Of a stretch of DNA of 8,116 nt, positions 3,221 through 8,116 are shown piece by piece. A program made the translations under genes and the position numbers. How positions within the stretch are numbered: position 1 is the stretch's first letter; every line of letters starts with the position of its first letter. The stretch is from Candidatus Bipolaricaulis sp. GTDB lineage: Bacteria; Bipolaricaulota; Bipolaricaulia; Bipolaricaulales; Bipolaricaulaceae. The stretch spans positions 1 to 8,116 of the forward strand of contig JAGUVP010000165.1 in the NCBI GenBank assembly GCA_020062805.1, in the 5' to 3' direction. The notes under the pieces were generated by a model. It had not been told where the DNA came from. It saw only the letters and a list, made by a program, of their open reading frames with translations, and searched no databases.

Positions 3221-6145
3221 TTGGCAAGGAAAGGTGTACTGATTGGGCTATTGGTAGCCGTGCTGGCAAGCACGGCGTGGGCGTACGAGCCCTTCTTCGC
3301 CACCTCGACCGGGCAGAAGCTCGGCTTCGTGTGGGAGGGGCAACAGGTCTTCATCGCGATCAAGGACCCCGAGAAAGGGGCGTGCGGGATTGACCAGTTC
3401 CAGGCTGATCTGATCATCTTCGACGCGAAGACGGGTGCCTGGTACGGAGAAGAGGGCGCGTGGTTCCGCGAACTCGGCGGGATCGGCAGCGGCCTCTACT
3501 TCTGGGTCAACGCGGAGAACTCGAACGTGAAGGTTTCCCTGCAGGTTGGGTCGCGGGACTGCTTCCTCGATCCCATGATCACTGCCGGCTGCTTCGGGAA
3601 CACTCACGTTCTCGGGACGATCAGCCCGGGCCGCGCGTGGGAAGACGGAGCATGGGAATACGTGGATGAGGGAATGTTCGGCGATGCTGACTGGGTCACA
3701 TTCAATCCGGCTCTTGGAGACACGCTTCCACAGGTCCGGACCACGGCCCGGGTGAACTTCGAGGGCCTGTTTCCTACTTGGTCCAACGAAGAGCAGGAGC
3801 GCGGCATCGAGGGGCGGTTCGAGAACAACGACACCCTCATCCTCATCGCCCGGGATACAACCGACGAGCGGAACATCGATCAAGACCAGATCAAGATCCA
3901 CGACACGATGGGGAAGCTGACCGTCGTTCCGTCCCGGCTCGATTACGGGTGCGGCCCGTCGTGCTCGAACATCATCATCACGATCGAGGACAAGGACGAG
4001 AACCTCAACTGCAACGCGATCGAGTACGTGCCGTTCTTCGTCATCATCAACCCCGGGAGCTGGAACCCGGTGCAGACGGCGCCGGCCACGAACTTCTGCT
4101 CTCTGATCATGACAGGTGGGAACTCCGCCGTCGATATGCCGTACTGGGAGCCGATCCGGTGGTACAACATCTACGAGCCGGAGCGGTTCATGCAGTACGC
4201 CAACGCGGCGTGGTGGAACTATGGTGCGGTTGCCCTTCAGGTAGTTTTCTTCGCCGCTGAAACGGGCGTAGATACGGGCGTGTTCGAGTTCAACTTCGGG
4301 AACCTAGAGGACTTCCAGGTCGCTCTGGGGCTCAATCGTAACGATCGCCTCCCACCGGGAACGACGATCGCGTTCTACTACATCGACCCCAACGACTTCG
4401 ACGACATGGACCTCGCCACGGTGCAGGTCGGCAACCGGCCGCTCTCTGCGACGTACATCACCGATGCCAACGGCATCCCGGTGAGTGAGGTCCGGATCGG
4501 CGCGGGCTGGGGCGGGATGTACATCCGGGTGTACGACGCGGATGCCAACGTCGAGGCGTGCTGTCAGGACAAGGTCGTGGTGCATATCTGCGACCCGCAC
4601 AACGAGGACGACAGCGAGTACTACATTCTGGACGAGATCTCGAACGACTCGGGGATCTTCTTCTCGCAGTCGGGCATTCCTCTCCTCCCGGTGTGGGACG
4701 CGGTGGCGGGCTACCAGCTCGTGTTCGACGACTGGCGGGTCCAGGCGTTCAACGAGGACACGATCTTCGTCCGCTACAACTCCGTGGACTACGACCAGCG
4801 CTGGCTGAATGTGCTCGGCGATGGGGATCCGAACACTGACCTTACGATTGGCGCGTGGACTGGGCCGAGCTACCCGCCAGCGATCCGTGATGGGGAGCTG
4901 TATTTCGACTTCCTGACGGATGAGGCGGCACGGAACCAGTACTGGGACGTCTCCTTCGCCAAGGTGAAGGTGTACGACTTCCAGGTGTTCGACGGGACGA
5001 CGCACCACATGCGGTTCCTCAACGGCCAGTACCAGCCGATCACGCAGATTCCGATCTCGGGCTCTCTGTACCTCGAGGTCACGGACCTCGATCAGAACGA
5101 GCACCCGGCGATGCGCGAGCTGATCTTCGGCGGTTGGAACAAGGACGCGGTCTCCATTGATGACACAGATGCCGATTTCGCTGAGGATACACTGCCGCTC
5201 TGGGGTACCGATCGCGGCACCGGCAACCGGGTCGGACTAGTGAATGCCCTGGGTCTTCTCGAGCCGGAATCCATCAGCGGGATTCCGGAGTCGGTGAAGG
5301 TGTTCATGTTCAACCCACAGCGCGGGACGTGGGAGCGGATGGACCTCCGCGAGACCGCGGTAGGGTCCGGCATCTTCCGCTCGACGACCTGCGTGCTCGT
5401 GGCCGACGCTCGGTTCCCGGGCGAGGGCAACCTGGCCAGCAAGCCGGGCGACACGATCATGGCGTTCTACCAGGACCCGTCGAACCACTCCGACATCTCG
5501 GTCATCTCGATCAAGGTGTCTGAGGGCGGAGCGGGCGGGATCACCCCGCCGCCGGTGGCCCTGTCGGTAGCGTTCGACAAGGTGAACTACAACACGGGCG
5601 AGCTGGTGACGATCACCGTGACGGACGAGCAGTACTCCGGCGCGATGGCGATCACCGGCACGGCGCCGCTGCAGCTGAAGGCTGCGGATGGCACCCTGCT
5701 GAAGAGCTGGGACTCGATCCCGACGGTAGCTGGGCAGCCTGGCAAGTTCCGGGTGACGTACGATCTGCCGGCAGAAGTGACCGGGACGATCACCGTGTTC
5801 TACGTGGACCCGATGGTCTCCACTCGGTCGGCTTCGGCGCAGGCGACGGTTGCGGCGCCGGTACTGGCGCAGGTGACGGCTGTGAAGCCGGTGCCTGAGG
5901 TGTTCTCGAGCTCGACGGCGTTCACGGCATTCGTGGAGCCGGCGGGCGCGGTGGTGGACGGGTTGAAGGTCACCGTCTACGACCTGACGGGACAGAAAGT
6001 GGCGACGCTCACGGGCACGGTACGCTCGAACGTTGTGACCTGGAACGGCGGAACGCTGCGGAACGGCGCGTACATCTACGTGGCCGAGGCCGTAGGCGCC
6101 GGACGGGTGTGGACGTTCAAGGGCTACGTGTACATCAAGCGGTAG
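3221..6145 (+). CDS. large secreted repeat protein with FlgD-like/type-IX-like C-terminal domain
   Basis: From TTG 3221 this is 974 residues. Residues 1-21 (MARKGVLIGLLVAVLASTAWA) form a clean signal peptide with an AWA cleavage site. An in-frame ATG at 3170 would add 17 residues ahead of the signal and is less likely. The mature part is acidic, aromatic-rich and predicted all-beta. Degenerate modules repeat: a DxDxN strand (residues 257, 439, 622), then a SGIF or TGVF turn (near 350, 477, 715), then an AFYxDP-type strand (384, 516, 748, 859). About ten cysteines may form disulfides. Residues 888-974 (VKPVPEVFSSS ... VTVYDLTGQKVATL ... WNGGTLRNGAYIYVAEA ... YVYIKR) look like a FlgD Ig-like or type-IX-type sorting domain. 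It is probably a cell-surface or S-layer-like protein. No enzymatic motif is seen. It heads an operon with the barrel gene 73 bases downstream. Confidence 0.75.
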   Translation: MARKGVLIGLLVAVLASTAWAYEPFFATSTGQKLGFVWEGQQVFIAIKDPEKGACGIDQFQADLIIFDAKTGAWYGEEGAWFRELGGIGSGLYFWVNAENSNVKVSLQVGSRDCFLDPMITAGCFGNTHVLGTISPGRAWEDGAWEYVDEGMFGDADWVTFNPALGDTLPQVRTTARVNFEGLFPTWSNEEQERGIEGRFENNDTLILIARDTTDERNIDQDQIKIHDTMGKLTVVPSRLDYGCGPSCSNIIITIEDKDENLNCNAIEYVPFFVIINPGSWNPVQTAPATNFCSLIMTGGNSAVDMPYWEPIRWYNIYEPERFMQYANAAWWNYGAVALQVVFFAAETGVDTGVFEFNFGNLEDFQVALGLNRNDRLPPGTTIAFYYIDPNDFDDMDLATVQVGNRPLSATYITDANGIPVSEVRIGAGWGGMYIRVYDADANVEACCQDKVVVHICDPHNEDDSEYYILDEISNDSGIFFSQSGIPLLPVWDAVAGYQLVFDDWRVQAFNEDTIFVRYNSVDYDQRWLNVLGDGDPNTDLTIGAWTGPSYPPAIRDGELYFDFLTDEAARNQYWDVSFAKVKVYDFQVFDGTTHHMRFLNGQYQPITQIPISGSLYLEVTDLDQNEHPAMRELIFGGWNKDAVSIDDTDADFAEDTLPLWGTDRGTGNRVGLVNALGLLEPESISGIPESVKVFMFNPQRGTWERMDLRETAVGSGIFRSTTCVLVADARFPGEGNLASKPGDTIMAFYQDPSNHSDISVISIKVSEGGAGGITPPPVALSVAFDKVNYNTGELVTITVTDEQYSGAMAITGTAPLQLKAADGTLLKSWDSIPTVAGQPGKFRVTYDLPAEVTGTITVFYVDPMVSTRSASAQATVAAPVLAQVTAVKPVPEVFSSSTAFTAFVEPAGAVVDGLKVTVYDLTGQKVATLTGTVRSNVVTWNGGTLRNGAYIYVAEAVGAGRVWTFKGYVYIKR

Positions 6146-6155
6146 AAAGAGGGCC

Positions 6156-6187
6156 GCGGGGTCGGGGGCAAGCCCCCCGACCCCCGC
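6156..6187 (+). promoter_or_regulatory. GC-rich intercistronic hairpin
   Basis: Between the two envelope genes, arms around GGGGTCGGGGGC and GCCCCCCGACCCC pair over about twelve bases with one or two bulges and a small CAAG-type loop. No T-run follows (the next bases are CCTTGGGATACC) and a ribosome binding site comes 20 bases later. It is therefore more likely an mRNA stabiliser or partial attenuator that sets the ratio of the two proteins than a full terminator. The stem core TCGGGG/CCCCGA resembles one REP class, but the GTAGC head is missing. Confidence 0.5.
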
Positions 6188-6218
6188 CCTTGGGATACCA
6201 AGGGGGTAGGAGACGACG

Positions 6219-7103
6219 ATGAGAAAGCTAGCAGTAGGAGTGCTGCTCGTGAGCGTGCTGGGCCTGATCGGGTTTGCGTACCAGGGCTCGATCGTGTTCC
6301 AGGGTGGTCACGGAGCGAAAGCGCTAGGGATGGGCGGCGCGTTCTGCGCCTTGGCGAACGATGGAACGGCAGCGTTGTGGAACCCGGCGGGGTTGGCTCT
6401 GATGAGCCACACCATCTGGCTGGGCGGTGCGACGCAGAACCTGTTCGGGCTGGTGGGCTACCAGTACGTCGCCGGCGGATACAAGTTCGGCGACTACGCG
6501 GTGGGGATTGCGTGGAGCAACGCCACAGCGGGGACCCAGTACGGGGCGAACCTGTACCTGGGGACCGTCGGGGTGAAGATTGGGGACTTCGGCACGGTGG
6601 GAGCAAACCTGAAGTACTACCAGGAGACGATCGCCGGAACGACGACGAGCGGCTTCGGGTTTGACGTAGGGTTCTTAGTCCCGCTGACGCCGGAGATCGC
6701 GATCGGGATCGTCGCCAAGGACGTTGGCGGGACGACGATCGCGAACCAGACCGTGACCTCGGTGTACGGGGCCGGGATGGGGCTGAAGCTGTTGGACGGG
6801 GCGCTGGTGTTGGCGGCCGACGTGTCCGTTGACGGGGCGTTCCAGCCGTTGAACCTGGGAGCAGGGATCGAGTTCGTGTTGATCGAGAACTTGGCCGTGC
6901 GCGCCGGGGTGACGGTACCGGAGATCAACTTTTCCGACTACTACTTCAGCGTAGGGGCCGGGTTCGCGATCGCCGGATTGGCGATCGACGCGGCGTACGT
7001 GCTCAAGACCGAGCCGGGCGAGTCGCTGGTGTTGTCGGCGACGTTCAGCTTCGACGAGTTGTTTGGGACGCAGACGACGCCGGAGCCGGGTCCAGCGAGG
7101 TAG
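6219..7103 (+). CDS. PorV/PorQ-type outer-membrane beta-barrel protein
   Basis: This is a 294-residue protein. GTAGGAG at 6206-6212 lies six bases before ATG 6219. Residues 1-20 are a signal peptide (MRKLAVGVLLVSVLGLIGFA). The mature N-terminus carries the family signature GAKALGMGGAFCALANDGTA (32-51) and then ALWNPAGLA (52-60), as in PorV/PorQ and UPF0164 proteins of the FadL-like barrel group. The rest alternates short glycine- and aromatic-rich strands (for example YQYVAGGYKFGDYAVGIAW, YYFSVGAGFAIAGLAIDAAY), consistent with a barrel. The last strand LVLSATFSF is followed by a 16-residue proline-rich tail, unusual because barrels often end on the aromatic strand. In Bacteroidota, PorV carries type IX cargo to its attachment complex. 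Here the gene follows a protein with a type-IX-like C-terminus, suggesting a similar partnership; that is an inference. Confidence 0.8.
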   Translation: MRKLAVGVLLVSVLGLIGFAYQGSIVFQGGHGAKALGMGGAFCALANDGTAALWNPAGLALMSHTIWLGGATQNLFGLVGYQYVAGGYKFGDYAVGIAWSNATAGTQYGANLYLGTVGVKIGDFGTVGANLKYYQETIAGTTTSGFGFDVGFLVPLTPEIAIGIVAKDVGGTTIANQTVTSVYGAGMGLKLLDGALVLAADVSVDGAFQPLNLGAGIEFVLIENLAVRAGVTVPEINFSDYYFSVGAGFAIAGLAIDAAYVLKTEPGESLVLSATFSFDELFGTQTTPEPGPAR

Positions 7104-7119
7104 TCACCGATAGCAACGC

Positions 7120-7175
7120 CAACCGCGGAAAGGGGCCGGGGCAACCCGGCCCCTTACGCATGCCATCCGCGGTTG
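7120..7175 (+). terminator. terminator hairpin of the envelope operon, nested in a second stem
   Basis: The inner hairpin at 7130-7155 has an 11-bp perfect stem (AAGGGGCCGGG with CCCGGCCCCTT) closed by a GCAA tetraloop of the stable GNRA type. Outside it, CAACCGCGG (7120-7128) pairs with CCGCGGTTG (7167-7175). The T-tract is only TT followed by ACG, so termination may rely on stem strength or on Rho. It separates the operon from REP cluster 6. Confidence 0.7.
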
Positions 7176-7176
7176 C

Positions 7177-7454
7177 GTAGCGTCGGGGTTTATCCCCGAC
7201 GGCCGTTCGTTCGCGGCGGTCTCGCGTCGGACACAGGGTCCGACGCTACAGAACCCTGCTGTTGTAGCGTCGGGCTTCATGCCCGACGGCCTCCGGGTTT
7301 CGTAGCGTCGGGGTTTATCCCCGACGGCCGTTCGTCGCCGACGATCCCGCGTCGGACACAAGGTCCGACGCTACAGAACCCTGCTGTTGTAGCGTCGGGC
7401 TTCATGCCCGACGGCCTCCGGGTTTCGTAGCGTCGGGCTTCATGCCCGACGGCC
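7177..7454. repeat. REP cluster 6: tandem 125-bp BIME duplication
   Basis: Seven REP hairpins fall at 7177-7204, 7225-7255 (minus), 7264-7291, 7302-7329, 7350-7380 (minus), 7389-7416 and 7427-7454. Every element recurs exactly 125 bases later (7177/7302/7427, 7225/7350, 7264/7389), so this is about 2.2 tandem copies of one unit. The units are nearly identical except for the linker after the first REP (TTCGCGGCGGTCTCGCG against TCGCCGACGATCCCGCG). The array fills the gene-free gap between the operon terminator and the transposase and ends 45 bases before its ATG. Confidence 0.9.
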
Positions 7455-7478
7455 TTTCGTCCCCGACGCATCGCGGGC

Positions 7479-7484
7479 TACAAT
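7479..7484 (+). promoter_or_regulatory. possible -10 box of the transposase gene
   Basis: TACAAT at 7479-7484 is a good -10 and would start mRNA near 7491, beside the weak ribosome binding site GAGGGA (7488-7493). The -35 position 17 bases upstream is TTCGTC, inside the conserved linker that follows the last REP, so the REP array may supply or shape this promoter. Confidence 0.4.
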
Positions 7485-7499
7485 CGCGAGGGATCTGCG

Positions 7500-7988
7500 A
7501 TGGACGAGCACCCGAAAACCTTCGGAAGACGCCGATCGCTACGGCTGAAGGACTTCGACTACCGCCTTCCCGGCCCCTATCACGTGGTCTTCGGCACCTA
7601 CAACCGCCAGCCCCTCCTGTGCGCTGCTTCGCTCCTCGATGCCCTCGCTGCTGAGTTGGCTCGGGTTGCCACAGTCATGAGCACGACGGTGTACGCGTAC
7701 TGCTTCATGCCGGATCACGCGCACCTTCTCGTCTCTTTGCCCGGCGGAACGGACTTGTCGCGCTTCGTGCAGCGGTTCAAGGGGTGTTCCACCCGTGTCT
7801 TCTGGCAACACGGCGGGACGGGCGGGCTCTGGCAGCGAGGATTCTACGATCATGTCGTGCGAGCGGAGGAGGATGTGCGCGGACTGGCCCGGTACATCCT
7901 GGCCAACCCCGTGCGTCGCGGGTTGGTGGAAGACTTCCGCCGCTACCCCGGCGGAGGGTCCCTCGTGTTTCCGGTTGAGGAGCTGTAG
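7500..7988 (+). CDS. REP-associated tyrosine transposase (RAYT, Y1/HUH family)
   Basis: This is a 162-residue protein, typical for stand-alone RAYTs. RRRSLRL then YRLPGPYHVVFGTYNRQPLL (residues 21-40) is the usual first-strand region. CFMPDHAHLLVSLPGG (68-83) holds the metal-binding His-x-His pair H73 and H75. LWQRGFYDHVVR (110-121) has the probable catalytic tyrosine Y116, and YILANPVRRGLVEDF (132-146) is the conserved closing helix. Such enzymes nick single-stranded DNA at REP hairpins and are thought to spread them. It stands at the end of a REP array and a half REP follows its stop, the classic RAYT setting. No inverted ends or second gene of a true IS200 element are seen. All catalytic residues are present, so it is probably active or recently active. 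Confidence 0.88.
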   Translation: MDEHPKTFGRRRSLRLKDFDYRLPGPYHVVFGTYNRQPLLCAASLLDALAAELARVATVMSTTVYAYCFMPDHAHLLVSLPGGTDLSRFVQRFKGCSTRVFWQHGGTGGLWQRGFYDHVVRAEEDVRGLARYILANPVRRGLVEDFRRYPGGGSLVFPVEEL

Positions 7989-7992
7989 GACG

Positions 7993-8023
7993 CATCCCCG
8001 ACGGTGGTTTCAGGTTTCGTAAC
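7993..8023 (+). repeat. REP remnants between the RAYT and the IS end
   Basis: ATCCCCGACGG (7993-8003) is the right half of a plus REP, with the head lost. A second piece, GGTTTCGTAAC (8013-8023), equals the linker plus head seen before REPs at 7421-7431 and 539-543, and is cut off after GTAAC. Sequence beyond 8023 is unlike any REP. Confidence 0.55.
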
Positions 8024-8026
8024 AAA

Positions 8027-8116
8027 CTATGAGGATGTCAAGGGTACGTAGGGCCGGTTATCCCTCCAGATGGCGAAGAGGACGTGGACGAAGTGGTTCA
8101 TCACCGCCCCGAGAGC
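8027..8116 (-). CDS. transposase C-terminal fragment, IS110-like
   Basis: On the minus strand the frame runs in from the right edge and gives 29 residues, ALGAVMNHFVHVLFAIWRDN then RPYVPLTSS, ending at TAG (complement of 8027-8029). A (K)AL-G/V-AVMxxxxHxLFAxWRxxxPY-type ending is what I associate with the C-terminus of IS110/IS1111-family (DEDD plus Transposase_20) transposases. The short distance from stop codon to the edge of REP-like DNA also fits this family, which lacks long inverted ends. The catalytic domains and any bridge-RNA region lie outside the window. Another DDE-type transposase cannot be excluded from so short a tail. Confidence 0.5.
   Translation of the reverse strand, partial: ALGAVMNHFVHVLFAIWRDNRPYVPLTSS

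Noticed and set aside
4304..5104. Minus-strand frame of 266 codons inside the secreted-protein gene
   Set aside because: It is the antisense of a GC-rich coding region and shows an arginine/valine-heavy composition without motifs; the plus-strand gene has signal peptide, modules and ribosome binding site.
6156..6187. Rho-independent terminator between the envelope genes
   Set aside because: No T-tract follows and the next gene has its own ribosome binding site close by but no visible promoter.
7177..7454. CRISPR-like array of about 28-base repeats at regular spacing
   Set aside because: Repeats occur in both orientations, fold as full hairpins, and the intervening sequences are themselves conserved rather than unique; no cas gene is present.
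7500..7988. Complete IS200/IS605 insertion sequence
   Set aside because: No TnpB gene and no element-specific end hairpins; the flanks are the genome's REPs, as for a stand-alone RAYT.

Overview
The window is GC-rich bacterial DNA with GTG and TTG starts, strong AAGGAGG-type ribosome binding sites and promoters of the TTGACN-17-TANNNT type. Two genes encode exported envelope proteins, one of them an outer-membrane barrel, so the cell is diderm. The mix resembles genomes of thermophilic or uncultured candidate phyla such as Bipolaricaulota/Acetothermia. That placement is a weak inference and no phylogenetic marker is present.

Layout. Positions 3-137 hold the C-terminal end of a pyrimidine-nucleoside (thymidine) phosphorylase. 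Positions 138-3000 form an accessory region in which small plus-strand genes stand alone between clusters of palindromic repeats. These genes are a 51-residue acidic coiled-coil protein (361-516), a DUF433/DUF5615 toxin-antitoxin pair (824-1386) and a HicB/HicA pair (1734-2170). Tandem promoters at 2988-3082 then lead into a two-gene envelope operon at 3221-7103: a 974-residue secreted repeat protein with a FlgD-like/type-IX-like C-terminal domain, followed by a PorV/PorQ-type barrel. The operon ends at a strong hairpin (7130-7155). A further repeat array (7177-7454) leads directly into a REP-associated Y1 (HUH) transposase (7500-7988). The window closes with the C-terminal end of a minus-strand, IS110-like transposase (8027-8116) that abuts what look like REP remnants.

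The dominant structure is a REP/BIME system. I count about 34 copies of a hairpin with conserved head GTAGCGTCG and tail CGACGGCC, in both orientations. They fall into at least two loop classes with compensatory stem changes, and the linkers between them are conserved. Three copies carry an extra inner palindrome. Three copies are continued at the GCTAC end by a heptanucleotide GGACNNY array. One array is a 125-bp tandem duplication. The RAYT is embedded in these repeats and is the obvious candidate mobiliser. The repeats occur only outside genes and are absent from the 4.1-kb envelope operon.

Functional reading: the two toxin-antitoxin pairs and the repeats make up a plastic region. The secreted protein and barrel are probably co-expressed, and the barrel may serve export or anchoring of the protein; this link is an inference from adjacency and domain type.
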